Assembly: GCA_017628165.1 (NCBI GenBank)
Contig: JAGBZQ010000130.1
Location: forward strand, 1-20,718
DNA length: 20,718 nucleotides
Source of the DNA: Kiritimatiellia bacterium
GTDB lineage: Bacteria > Verrucomicrobiota > Kiritimatiellia > RFP12 > UBA1067
Direction of reading: 5' to 3'
Positions 13,751 through 20,718 of the stretch are shown here, piece after piece (positions within the stretch are counted from its first letter, which is position 1; every line of letters starts with the position of its first letter). The notes beneath the pieces were generated by a model. The model made no database searches. It had not been told where the DNA came from and saw nothing but the letters and a program-made list of their open reading frames with translations. Both the position numbers and the translations under genes were made by a program.

Positions 13751-15278
13751 TAATGCCGTTGCAATCGGCGTTGCTGCGGTTTGCTGTGTTTTTGCGTGGC
13801 TCTACGGAGGCACGGTGACGTCCGCGCTTTTGCCTACGGTGCCGTGGGTGCTGGCGATACTTTTTGAGCTTATGATCTGTTTCCCTCAGCGTCATCGCGG
13901 AGAGAGTACCACGCAAGCGCGTGTGCGCGTCTGGAATCGTCTGAAACGAGATCCGCTCACATGGGTGGTTCTCGCTTTTCTTCTGATTCTTCTTATCCCT
14001 TTCTTCAACAAAGGTCTTTGCCCGTGCTGTGATTATCCTGAAATAAAATTCGACGGAATGCGTCAAGCTCCGCCGATTCCATTTTTGCCGTATTGCGTAA
14101 ATCGCGCCGAGCATTTTACGGTGCTTCTTTGGTTTGTCCCTGCGCTGACCGCGATGCTCGCTGTGCGCCATGCGCTTCTTGCGGAAGGCAAGCGTACTCT
14201 TCTCGCTCTTATTGTCTGGAATGGAGTGGCGCTAAGCGTATTGGGGGTTGTTCAGCATGTCTGCCAGGCGGAGAGCCCTCTTTGGGCTGAGGGCTGGGGG
14301 GAGAAGGCGTATTTCTTCTCTACATTTGGCTATCCCAACATGGGGGGGGATTATTTCACCACGCTTTTTGCTCTTGCCGTGGCGCTTTGGAGATGGAGGC
14401 TTGATGAGGTCAGGGCTGGGATTCCGGCGGGTGCCGGCGCGAAGAAGGGGAATTATGCCCAATTCTGGCGGAAGCATTTTTATCTCATTCCCGCGGTTGT
14501 TTTTTTTCTGTCGGCGATGATGACCTTGTCCCGCGCGGCCATTGTCCTTGTCTCTTGCCTTGCGGTTCTTTTCTTCGTCCATTCGTTCATAAGCCTTCTT
14601 GCGAAAATGAGCAGGCTTAAGCGCGTCAAGGCTATCGGTGCGAATATAATCGCTATCGCAGTGGTGTCCACGATCTTCTACGGATTTTTCTTCAATCGCG
14701 ATACGATGATGAATGCTGGCGGCTTCCGCAACGAATTCAACGAGGAAATATCCACCTTGAGCATAGACGCCATGCTTGACCGCGCGGCAGGCAAGGGCCA
14801 GTACCACGTCCGTGTGGCCACCGCCATCTGGCTTGACAACATTCTCTTCGGGTGTGGCGGCTGGGGTTACAAACATTTCTGCGTTCCTGAAATGACCGAT
14901 GAGGAGTTTCGGCAGATGCAGAGCATAGGCGGCATCAATGTGCATAATGATTTCCTGCAGTTCCTTGCCGAGCACGGCATCGTGGGATTCGCTCTTATGG
15001 TTGCTATGGTGGTCTTGCTTCTCTCTCCGATCGTTCGGACATGGAAGAAGCTTGTTATAGCGGCTGCGTTTACCAAGGGGAGCGAGCGTCCGCCGCGGCC
15101 TATTGCCATTTTCGCTTTGCCCGCAAGCACATTCTGTATCCTTGCGGCGCTTGTGGCTACGCTTCTGCATTCGCTCGCCGATTGTCCGCTGCGCAGCCCG
15201 GCAGTCCTCTCGCTCTTCTTTGTAGCGCTGGCGGCCGCCGAAGGATTTATGCCAAAACTTAAAAAGAACGACGAATAA
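13734..15278 (+). CDS. O-antigen ligase/polymerase family membrane protein
   Basis: Polytopic inner-membrane protein of 514 residues with roughly a dozen hydrophobic segments and a large central loop, the layout of the Wzy_C/WaaL/PglL superfamily. These proteins transfer or polymerise undecaprenyl-linked glycans at the periplasmic face. Family-like signatures are a membrane segment MTLSRAAIVLV and, after the loop, WLDNILFGCGGWGYK followed by INVHNDFLQFLAEHGIVGFAL, with the conserved histidine of the H-N-x-x-L-Q block. The exact acceptor (lipid A core, protein or polymer) cannot be told. The frame is open from 13695, but ATG 13734, with AAAGG at 13719-13723, puts the first helix at the N-terminus. 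It overlaps ispG by 17 nt. Confidence 0.82.
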   Translation: MQFLYNNAVAIGVAAVCCVFAWLYGGTVTSALLPTVPWVLAILFELMICFPQRHRGESTTQARVRVWNRLKRDPLTWVVLAFLLILLIPFFNKGLCPCCDYPEIKFDGMRQAPPIPFLPYCVNRAEHFTVLLWFVPALTAMLAVRHALLAEGKRTLLALIVWNGVALSVLGVVQHVCQAESPLWAEGWGEKAYFFSTFGYPNMGGDYFTTLFALAVALWRWRLDEVRAGIPAGAGAKKGNYAQFWRKHFYLIPAVVFFLSAMMTLSRAAIVLVSCLAVLFFVHSFISLLAKMSRLKRVKAIGANIIAIAVVSTIFYGFFFNRDTMMNAGGFRNEFNEEISTLSIDAMLDRAAGKGQYHVRVATAIWLDNILFGCGGWGYKHFCVPEMTDEEFRQMQSIGGINVHNDFLQFLAEHGIVGFALMVAMVVLLLSPIVRTWKKLVIAAAFTKGSERPPRPIAIFALPASTFCILAALVATLLHSLADCPLRSPAVLSLFFVALAAAEGFMPKLKKNDE

Positions 15279-15294
15279 AATCGGAGGAATTACC

Positions 15295-16518
15295 ATGCTT
15301 CACGTAAACGAAAACTACTCCAAGGTTCGCGCAAGCTACCTTTTTACGGAAATCGCCCATCGCGTGAGCGATCATCAGGCCAAAAATCCCGACGCAAAAA
15401 TAATCCGTCTCGGGATCGGCGATGTTACCGAGCCTCTTGCCCCGGCGGTTGTCGAAGCGATGCACAAGGCTGTTGACGACGAGGCTTCGCGCGGAACATT
15501 CCACGGCTACGGCCCTGAGCAGGGATATCTCTTTCTGCGCGAGAAGGTTGCCAAGGTTGACTTCGAGGAGCGCGGAGTGGATATCGCGGCGGACGAAATC
15601 TTCATCTCCGACGGTGCGAAGTGCGACTGCGGAAATATCCAGGAGCTTTTCGGTGATGACGTCAAGATAGCTGTCGGCGATCCCGTTTATCCCGTTTATG
15701 TGGATACGAATGTTATGGCAGGCCGCACTGGCGCAGACGAGAGAGGCCGTTATGCTAATCTGACGTATCTTGATTGTGACGCCTCCAACGGATTCGTTCC
15801 TTCCCCGGAGTCTGCTGCAGGCTGTGATATCGTATATCTCTGCTATCCCAACAATCCCACGGGGGCGGTGGCTACGAAGGCCCAGCTTCAGGCATGGGTG
15901 GATTGGGCAAACGCCAACAAGGCTCTCATTCTTTTCGATGCCGCCTATGAGGCGTTTATCCGTACTCCCGGCATCCCTCATTCGATCTATGAGTGCGAGG
16001 GGGCGAAGTCCTGTGCGATTGAATTCCGCAGCTTTTCCAAGACGGCGGGCTTTACAGGCATCCGCTGTGGCTACACGGTCGTTCCGAAGGGGCTTTGCGC
16101 TTATGCGTCCGACGGCTCTAAGGTGGAGCTTCGCCCAATGTGGATGCGCCGCCAGACCACGAAGTTCAACGGTGCGAGCTACATCACACAGCGTGGCGCC
16201 GAAGCCGTTTATTCTCCCGAAGGCCGTGAGCAGTGCCGCAGGACGATCGATTTCTATCTTGAGAACGGCCGTCTTATGAAGGAGGCCGTGGAAGCGCTCG
16301 GCTATCGCGTTACAGGAGCTGTTGATTCTCCTTATCTCTGGGTTGATGTTAAGGGGGCGAGCTGGGATATGTTTGACAAGCTTCTCCGCGAGGCGAATAT
16401 CGTAACTACTCCCGGCGCGGGATTCGGCTCGGCAGGCGAGGGCTATATCAGAATTTCCTCGTTCAATTCCCGTGAAAACGTTCTTGAGGCGATCGAGAGA
16501 CTCAAGGAGGTCCTGTGA
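15295..16518 (+). CDS. dapL: LL-diaminopimelate aminotransferase
   Basis: PLP enzyme that converts tetrahydrodipicolinate directly to LL-diaminopimelate, the short route to lysine and peptidoglycan used by Chlamydiae, other PVC bacteria, plants and some others. The 407 residues fit. DapL hallmarks include a start region NENYSKVRASYLFTEI, RLGIGDVTEPLAP, HGYGPEQGYLFLRE, GDPVYPVYVDTNVMAGR and CYPNNPTGA. The PLP lysine is K249 in SFSKTAGFTG. GGAGG at 15283-15287 is 7 nt before the ATG, the clearest ribosome binding site in this part of the window. The 3' end overlaps the next gene's GTG by 4 nt. Its presence is one of the main reasons for the PVC assignment. Confidence 0.95.
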   Translation: MLHVNENYSKVRASYLFTEIAHRVSDHQAKNPDAKIIRLGIGDVTEPLAPAVVEAMHKAVDDEASRGTFHGYGPEQGYLFLREKVAKVDFEERGVDIAADEIFISDGAKCDCGNIQELFGDDVKIAVGDPVYPVYVDTNVMAGRTGADERGRYANLTYLDCDASNGFVPSPESAAGCDIVYLCYPNNPTGAVATKAQLQAWVDWANANKALILFDAAYEAFIRTPGIPHSIYECEGAKSCAIEFRSFSKTAGFTGIRCGYTVVPKGLCAYASDGSKVELRPMWMRRQTTKFNGASYITQRGAEAVYSPEGREQCRRTIDFYLENGRLMKEAVEALGYRVTGAVDSPYLWVDVKGASWDMFDKLLREANIVTTPGAGFGSAGEGYIRISSFNSRENVLEAIERLKEVL

Positions 16519-18284
16519 CTTTCCTTTCCTCTGTCCTGATGCTTTCCGTCATCACTTGGTATCCGTCTGCTGATTGGGTGGAGAAGCCGAATTCCGTGGC
16601 TTCCCCCGAGGCAAAGAAAGGTGGGGTCGTGAGGTTCTTCGGTTCGCAGGCGCCGAAGAGCCACAATGCCTACATAGACAACAATACGTACACGATCATG
16701 ATGTTCTCGCTCATGTACGATCAGCTTGTCTCCACAAATCCCGATACGCTTGAGTCGGAGCCCTCCCTGGCGAAAAAGTGGGGTGTTTCTGAGGACGGGC
16801 GCGAGTTCACGTTTGTTCTGGACGAGCGTGCCGTGTGGTCGGACGGGAAGCCTGTTTCCGCTCGAGACGTCAAGTGGACGTTCGATACGGTGATGGATCC
16901 TAAAAGCGACTCCGGTCCGTGGAAGACGATTCTCGGTGATTTCGAGAGTCCGGAAATTCTCGATCCGGAAGAAGCCCGGCCGATGCAGATTCGATTCAGA
17001 AAGAAGGGAGACAGCCCCAGAAACTGGCGCGATCTTATGCACTGCAGCACGTTCTGGATCATGCCTATGCATGCTTTTGGCAATCAGGATTTCAACAAGA
17101 TCGATTTTGTCGGGGCTGTTACGGGTGGGCCGTATGCGATTTCGCGTATCGAGGAGCAGGTGGAGACGGAGTACCTGCGTGTCAAGACATGGTGGAAGGC
17201 GTCTTCGCCATCCTGCCGCTATCTCTACAATTTCGACAAGATTTTGATGCGCTATTTCGCCGGGCAGGAGAATGGTTTTGCCGCGCTCAAGAAGAAGATC
17301 ATTGACGTTTATCCCACATATACCGCACGCCTTTGGGTTAAGGGCACAAAAGGCAGGGCGTTTGACCGGAACTGGATTCTAAAGCGCAGAATTTCCAATC
17401 ACGAGCCGGTCGGGTATCAGGGCTTTGTCATGAATATGCGCGTGTTTCCGTTTGACGATGTTCGCGTCCGCAAAGCGATGGCTAAGCTCATTGATCGTGT
17501 GATGATGAACAGGACGATGATGTATGGCGAATACTTCATGCAGAATTCTTTCTTCTGCGATCTTTACGATAAGAATCATCCTTGCTCCAACGAATTGCTG
17601 CTCTTTGATCCGGATGGAGCGAAGAAGCTTCTTGAAGAGGCGGGATTTCAGCGGAATCCGGTGACGGGGATTCTTGAAAAGGACGGCCGCGCGTTTCGCT
17701 TCAACTTTCTTTCTCGCGCCGCTTCTGAGGACAAGTTTCTGATTCATTTTGATTCTGCGCTTAAGTCTCTCGGTATAGAGATGTCGATCGTCCGAAAGGA
17801 TTTCGCCAACTGGATGAAGGATATGGACGACTTTAATTTCCAGATGACGTGGTCGTCAATGTCGGCGACGGTATTCCGCAACCCCGAGCTCGTTTGGCTT
17901 TCGTCCGAGGCTGACCGCAAGCAGAGCGGCAATTACTCTGGATTTAAGTCCAAGGAGGTTGACGAGCTTCTGAAGAGGGAGAAGTCTCTCACAAGCGCCG
18001 AAGACCGTAATGAGCTTTATCGTCAGATAGACAAAATTGTCGCGGCCGAGCACCCATACGCTTTTCTTTGGAATATCGCCGCAAAGCGTATTCTCTATTG
18101 GAACAAGTTCGGCATGCCCGAGAGCATTCTTTCCAAATACAATCAGGAGGACGATGTTCTTGCCTACTGGTGGTATGACGAAGACAAGGTTCGTGAACTT
18201 GATGCGGCGATGGAAAACGATGGTTTTCTGCCACAGGTTCCGTTCGAGGTGGATTTTGACGAGGTGATGACGAGGAAGAAATGA
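16515..18284 (+). CDS. Family-5 extracellular solute-binding protein, YejA/OppA-like
   Basis: Periplasmic binding protein of an ABC importer for peptides or related ligands, 589 residues, normal for the family. The N-terminal region AKKGGVVRFFGSQAPKSHNAYI resembles YejA-type proteins (PKGG then a start strand). LEPSLAKKWGVSEDGREFTFVLDE-like and GKPVSARDVKWTFD segments are typical SBP_bac_5 signatures. The start is GTG 16515 overlapping the dapL stop, with AAGGAGG at 16504-16510. The first 18 residues are hydrophobic but lack the usual basic n-region, so the signal peptide is weak. An ATG at 16539 is possible. No permease or ATPase gene is nearby. YejA-type proteins elsewhere bind oligopeptides, microcin C or muropeptides; the ligand here is unknown. 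Confidence 0.82.
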   Translation: MTFLSSVLMLSVITWYPSADWVEKPNSVASPEAKKGGVVRFFGSQAPKSHNAYIDNNTYTIMMFSLMYDQLVSTNPDTLESEPSLAKKWGVSEDGREFTFVLDERAVWSDGKPVSARDVKWTFDTVMDPKSDSGPWKTILGDFESPEILDPEEARPMQIRFRKKGDSPRNWRDLMHCSTFWIMPMHAFGNQDFNKIDFVGAVTGGPYAISRIEEQVETEYLRVKTWWKASSPSCRYLYNFDKILMRYFAGQENGFAALKKKIIDVYPTYTARLWVKGTKGRAFDRNWILKRRISNHEPVGYQGFVMNMRVFPFDDVRVRKAMAKLIDRVMMNRTMMYGEYFMQNSFFCDLYDKNHPCSNELLLFDPDGAKKLLEEAGFQRNPVTGILEKDGRAFRFNFLSRAASEDKFLIHFDSALKSLGIEMSIVRKDFANWMKDMDDFNFQMTWSSMSATVFRNPELVWLSSEADRKQSGNYSGFKSKEVDELLKREKSLTSAEDRNELYRQIDKIVAAEHPYAFLWNIAAKRILYWNKFGMPESILSKYNQEDDVLAYWWYDEDKVRELDAAMENDGFLPQVPFEVDFDEVMTRKK

Positions 18285-19120
18285 AAGACGATTACGAGCT
18301 TTTAGATTCTGGCGACGGACGCAAGTTGGAACGTTTCGGGGATTATGTCCTCGCGCGGCCATGTTCGCAGGCGATGTGGAGGCCCGAACTTTCTGAAAGC
18401 GAATGGAGCCGCGCCGATGCCTCTTTCGATCGCGAGGACGGCAACCGCTGGCACGGGCGAGTCAATCTGCCAAAGGAATGGCGCATAGAAACTGCCGGTG
18501 TTAAGTTCAAGCTTGGAGGAACGGATTTTGGGCATCTTGGTATTTTTCCTGAGCAGCGTGCGCAGTGGAAGTGGATTCGCTCCAAGGTGGCGGAGGAGGG
18601 CGAAAAGCGCGGAGCGAAAATAAGCGTTCTCAATCTTTTCGCCTATTCCGGCGGATCGACTATGGCGGCGGCTCTTGGGGGCGCGGAAGCGTGCCATCTT
18701 GATGCATCGCGCGGCATGGTGGAGTGGGCGCGCGAGAATGCGGTGTTAAACGGTCTTGGTTCTGCGCCTATCAGGTGGATTGTGGATGATGCGCACAAGT
18801 TCATGAAGCGCGAAATTCGCCGCGGCAGATCTTACGACGGAATCATTCTCGATCCGCCCACGTTCGGGCGCGGCGCTTCCGGTGAGATGTATAAGATAGA
18901 GCGCGATCTCAAAGAGACGCTTGGGCTGGTGCGTGATTTGCTCTCCGCGAATCCCGCGTTTGTTCTTTTCTCATCGCATACGCCAGGTCTTTCCTGCCAT
19001 GTGGCCGAAAATGTTTTGGGGCAGCTCTTCCCTTCGGCGAGTCTTGAGTCGGGTGAAATGCTTCTTGAAGGATCGGCACTAAAATGTCCAAGCGGAATCT
19101 ACTGCCGTGCGATATTTTAA
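18281..19120 (+). CDS. Class I SAM-dependent methyltransferase, RlmI/RlmK-like
   Basis: Cytoplasmic methyltransferase of the COG1092-type family, 279 residues. The SAM-binding motif I is NLFAYSGGS (N118-G125), usually NLFAYTGG. An acidic LDASRGMVEWARENAVLNGL segment follows, then VDDAHKFM and the catalytic-type motif DPPTFGRG (D191-F195), with SSHTPGLS near the C-terminus. Relatives methylate cytosine-5 or guanine in 23S rRNA, but this protein lacks the N-terminal PUA domain of RlmI, and its target is uncertain. The ATG overlaps the stop of the preceding gene (ATGA). Its stop lies only 14 nt from the 3' end of the convergent tRNA-Lys gene, with no obvious terminator between. Confidence 0.82.
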   Translation: MKDDYELLDSGDGRKLERFGDYVLARPCSQAMWRPELSESEWSRADASFDREDGNRWHGRVNLPKEWRIETAGVKFKLGGTDFGHLGIFPEQRAQWKWIRSKVAEEGEKRGAKISVLNLFAYSGGSTMAAALGGAEACHLDASRGMVEWARENAVLNGLGSAPIRWIVDDAHKFMKREIRRGRSYDGIILDPPTFGRGASGEMYKIERDLKETLGLVRDLLSANPAFVLFSSHTPGLSCHVAENVLGQLFPSASLESGEMLLEGSALKCPSGIYCRAIF

Positions 19121-19134
19121 GAAGGGGGAATGAG

Positions 19135-19210
19135 TGGTCGGACTGGCGGGGATCGAACCCGCGACCCCAACATTAAAAGTGTCGTGCTCTACCAACTGAG
19201 CTACAGTCCG
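19135..19210 (-). tRNA. tRNA-Lys (anticodon UUU), CCA encoded
   Basis: Read on the - strand: acceptor CGGACTG pairs with CAGTCCG; D arm GCTC-AGTTGGTA-GAGC; anticodon arm CGACA-CTTTTAA-TGTTG, giving anticodon TTT; variable loop GGGTC; T arm GCGGG-TTCGATC-CCCGC; discriminator A and an encoded CCA (19135-19137). Total 76 nt, a complete cloverleaf. The anticodon predicts lysine for AAA/AAG codons. It diverges from mnmA, whose product modifies U34 of exactly this tRNA type. Confidence 0.97.
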
Positions 19211-19224
19211 AGGTCGTATGCATA

Positions 19225-19254
19225 AGTATATCAAATTTTACTGACGAAAATCAA
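19225..19254 (-). promoter_or_regulatory. Promoter of tRNA-Lys, overlapping the mnmA upstream region
   Basis: On the - strand: TTGATT (19249-19254), an 18-nt spacer and TATACT (19225-19230), with TG in the extended -10 position (19232-19233). Transcription would begin about 8 nt before the tRNA 5' end at 19210. The -35 hexamer ends 2 nt before the mnmA start codon. Confidence 0.65.
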
Positions 19255-19255
19255 T

Positions 19256-20305
19256 ATGACAGTTGCGGTAGGTTTGAGCGGCGGTGTGGATTCGTGTGTT
19301 TCTGCGCTTTTGTTAAAAGAGGCGGGGCATAATGTAGTGGGAATCACGATGAAACTCTGGCGCGGCCGCTATAAGGGCGGCGATAAGGCCGGGTGCTTTG
19401 GTGCGAACGAGAGCCAGAATATCGCGGCAGCCGAGGAGTTTGCGAAATCGGCTGGAATTGATTACAGGGTTTTTGATTGCTCGGAGGAGTACGACAGGAC
19501 GATCGTTTCCTATTTCAGAGATACTTATCTTTCGGGTAAAACGCCTAATCCGTGCGTCTATTGTAATGCGCTTGTGAAGTTTGGCCTTCTTCCGCGATTG
19601 GCGATGGAATCGGGGCTTGAGTTTGACAAGTTCGCCACGGGGCATTATGCGCGCGTTGTGGAGGCGGATGGAAGGTTTAAGCTCTTTAGGGCAAAGGATT
19701 CGGCAAAGGATCAGAGTTATTTTCTCTATCGTCTTACGCAGGATCAGCTTGCCCGTCATATTTTCCCTATGGGGGAATTGACGAAGTCTGAAGCGCGGGA
19801 GTTTGCTCGTGAGCATGGTCTTGTGGCGGCGGACAGGCCTGATTCGCAGGATTTCTATTCGGGCGAGACGAGTGAGCTTATTGGTGCGAGCGAAAGGATA
19901 GGCGATATTGTGACGTTGGACGGTAAGGTGGTCGGGACGCATGGTGGTTATTGGAAGTATACGATCGGGCAGCGCAAGGGGCTTGGAATCGGTGGGGCTG
20001 GCGAGCCTTATTATGTCACAGGTCTTGATGCGGCGAATAACCGCGTGATTGTGGGGCGTCATGGAGATGCCGTGGCTGAGAGGCTGCGGCTTACGGATAT
20101 CAATTGGGTTTCCATCTGCCCGACGGACGCCGAATTTGAATGCCGCATCAAAATCCGCAGTGCGAGCCGCTTGGAGAAGGCGGTATTCAGGAAGGGTGAG
20201 TGTATTTTCCCGTCGGGGGTATTTGGCGTTGCGCCGGGCCAAAGTGCAGTGGTTTACGCGTCAGAATCCGACGAAGTTTTGCTCGGCGGAGTTATTTTAT
20301 CCTAA
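19256..20305 (+). CDS. mnmA: tRNA-uridine 2-sulfurtransferase MnmA, variant active site
   Basis: Makes the 2-thio group on U34 of tRNA-Lys, -Glu and -Gln, using ATP to adenylate the base. The 349 residues are typical. The PP-loop is GLSGGVDS (residues 6-13), TMKLW and the FATGHYARV segment follow, and the C-terminal barrel begins near GTHGGYWKYTIGQRKGLGI. NPCVYCN supplies a CxxC pair (C100, C103). At the place where E. coli MnmA has its second catalytic cysteine (C199, in a SQD-x-CF context) this protein reads SQDFYSG, with no cysteine. The start at 19256 has no ribosome binding site, and I see no clear + strand promoter in the 45 nt between it and the divergent tRNA gene. Confidence 0.92.
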   Translation: MTVAVGLSGGVDSCVSALLLKEAGHNVVGITMKLWRGRYKGGDKAGCFGANESQNIAAAEEFAKSAGIDYRVFDCSEEYDRTIVSYFRDTYLSGKTPNPCVYCNALVKFGLLPRLAMESGLEFDKFATGHYARVVEADGRFKLFRAKDSAKDQSYFLYRLTQDQLARHIFPMGELTKSEAREFAREHGLVAADRPDSQDFYSGETSELIGASERIGDIVTLDGKVVGTHGGYWKYTIGQRKGLGIGGAGEPYYVTGLDAANNRVIVGRHGDAVAERLRLTDINWVSICPTDAEFECRIKIRSASRLEKAVFRKGECIFPSGVFGVAPGQSAVVYASESDEVLLGGVILS

Positions 20306-20383
20306 ATTCTCTCTTTTCGTGTACCGCGCCGGGTATCCCCCAGCCGAAGGCTGTCCACGAAGCGGAGCAGGGGTGGCGCACAG

Positions 20384-20446
20384 TTGCGCATCGTTTTCGT
20401 GCCGTTGCGCACGATTCTCGCGTCCTTGCGCATTCATCTAAGCGAA
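20384..20446 (+). repeat. Three 21-bp imperfect tandem units headed by TTGCGCA
   Basis: TTGCGCA occurs at 20384, 20405 and 20426, exactly 21 bp apart; the first two full units agree at about 14 of 21 positions. Related GCGCA boxes at 20376 and 20447 extend the pattern by about one and two helical turns. TGCGCA is itself palindromic. In one frame the units would encode VAH/LAH-containing heptads, so an eroded coding repeat is an alternative. Confidence 0.6.
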
Positions 20447-20540
20447 GCGCAAATCTACAAAACCATTAAAACCTCATTCAAGCGAAAGGGAGGGTCGGTG
20501 AGACGGTAGCGTAAAATGCTAAGATTTTATATGAAAGAAA

Positions 20541-20549
20541 TGGTATAAT
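20541..20549 (+). promoter_or_regulatory. Extended -10 promoter upstream of the ORF6N gene
   Basis: TG at 20541-20542 and TATAAT at 20544-20549. The gene's ATG lies 31 nt further on, so unlike the other three + strand sites this one would give a message with a leader of roughly 25 nt. No clear -35 hexamer. Confidence 0.5.
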
Positions 20550-20580
20550 ATAGGTGGTTTTTGACGGGATTTAAAGACTT

Positions 20581-20718
20581 ATGAATGATTTAGCCATACA
20601 AGAATTATCTAATTCTGATGTTATTCGTTCGCGAATTTTTACGATTCGCGGCGTTCAGGTTATGCTTGATAGAGATTTGGCGGAACTGTATGGAGTTGCG
20701 ACAAAGGTATTAAATCAA
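20581..20718 (+). CDS. ORF6N-domain (KilA-N-like) DNA-binding protein, 3'-truncated
   Basis: Only the first 46 codons are in the window. Residues from about 13 (VIRSRIFTIRGVQVMLDRDLAELYGV, then TKVLNQ) match the start of the ORF6N domain, a small DNA-binding module found in phage antirepressors and in many chromosomal accessory genes of Bacteroidetes and relatives. The conserved order is an I-R/K-x-R-x-I-x-I-R-G strand, MLD-x-D-L-A-x-L-Y-G-V, then a helix beginning T-K-x-L-N-Q. Its codons (TTA, ATA, ATT, AAT) are AT-richer than those of the genes upstream, suggesting later acquisition. An extended -10 box lies 31 nt upstream; the ribosome binding site is poor. The function on the host chromosome is unknown. 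Confidence 0.85.
   Translation, partial: MNDLAIQELSNSDVIRSRIFTIRGVQVMLDRDLAELYGVATKVLNQ

Larger units (their letters stand above)
20306..20580 (+). other. Gene-poor region with structured, repeat-bearing DNA
   Basis: No convincing gene in these 275 nt. From the left: a GC-rich part with a small hairpin CAGCC-GAA-GGCTG (20341-20353); the GCGCA repeat array described separately (20375-20451); then a drop in GC content and a promoter-like TGGTATAAT (20541-20549) ahead of the ORF6N gene. Two overlapping open frames run through the GC-rich part from within mnmA, but their start codons lie inside mnmA. The change in composition marks a possible boundary between core and acquired DNA. Confidence 0.5.

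Noticed and set aside
14232..15296. 354-codon open frame on the - strand opposite the O-antigen-ligase gene
   Set aside because: The + strand frame has membrane helices and family motifs; the antisense product is a low-complexity basic sequence without motifs. It is a shadow of codon bias.
19121..19134. A terminator between the methyltransferase gene and the tRNA gene
   Set aside because: The 14-nt gap contains no inverted repeat or T-run; any + strand termination there would have to use the antisense of the tRNA fold, which I cannot support.
19313..20242. 309-codon open frame on the - strand opposite mnmA
   Set aside because: mnmA motifs are clear on the + strand; the antisense product is Arg/His/Ile-rich and unlike any family I know.
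20376..20451. A CRISPR array downstream of mnmA
   Set aside because: The conserved part is only 7 bp and the unit only 21 bp, with three units and no cas genes; the length is far below a CRISPR repeat-spacer unit.

Overview
The window looks like one stretch of chromosome from a Gram-negative-type bacterium of the PVC superphylum (Verrucomicrobia / Lentisphaerae / Kiritimatiellae / Chlamydiae relatives). This placement is an inference from several points: an LL-diaminopimelate aminotransferase (dapL), non-flagellar type III secretion genes in the order N-O-P-Q-R-S, the MEP isoprenoid genes dxr and ispG, a RseP protease and an O-antigen-ligase-like protein. No rRNA or other phylogenetic marker is present. 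All protein genes lie on the + strand, mostly in tight overlapping chains; only one tRNA gene is on the - strand.

Layout. (1) 1-3313: the 3' part of an endonuclease III gene (nth), an unrecognised secreted protein with its own promoter, a ClC-type chloride channel/antiporter and a HAD hydrolase. (2) 3310-5921: a pilin module that begins with a promoter. It holds two 51-residue Flp-type pilins missing from simple ORF lists, a TadE-like protein, a large TadG-like protein and a second TadE-like protein. Four of the five share the prepilin-like start [G/A]-Q-[T/A]-[M/L]-x-E. (3) 5949-10355: a type III secretion block consisting of a CesT-like chaperone, SctN ATPase, a single protein that looks like SctO fused to SctP, SctQ, SctR and SctS. 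It is bracketed by two strong hairpins. SctT, SctU, SctV, the rings and the needle are not in the window. (4) 10412-15278: dxr, rseP, ispG and an O-antigen-ligase-like gene, an isoprenoid and envelope chain starting at an extended -10 promoter. (5) 15295-19120: dapL, an orphan family-5 solute-binding protein and an RlmI/RlmK-like methyltransferase, joined by 4-nt overlaps. (6) 19135-20305: tRNA-Lys(UUU) on the - strand, diverging from mnmA, whose enzyme thiolates that tRNA's wobble base. (7) 20306-20718: a gene-poor stretch with a helically phased TGCGCA repeat, followed by the start of an AT-richer ORF6N-domain gene that looks like accessory DNA.

How the genes may work together. The pilin module runs straight into the type III block with a 67-nt gap that holds a hairpin touching the chaperone's ribosome binding site. 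The two surface systems may therefore be co-expressed or translationally tuned. The envelope genes downstream supply isoprenoid precursors (dxr, ispG), membrane-protein proteolysis (rseP), polysaccharide ligation and the cell-wall/lysine precursor diaminopimelate (dapL).

A recurring regulatory feature is an extended -10 promoter, TGnTATAAT or a close variant. In three cases it ends only 6-7 nt before the start codon, which predicts leaderless mRNAs.
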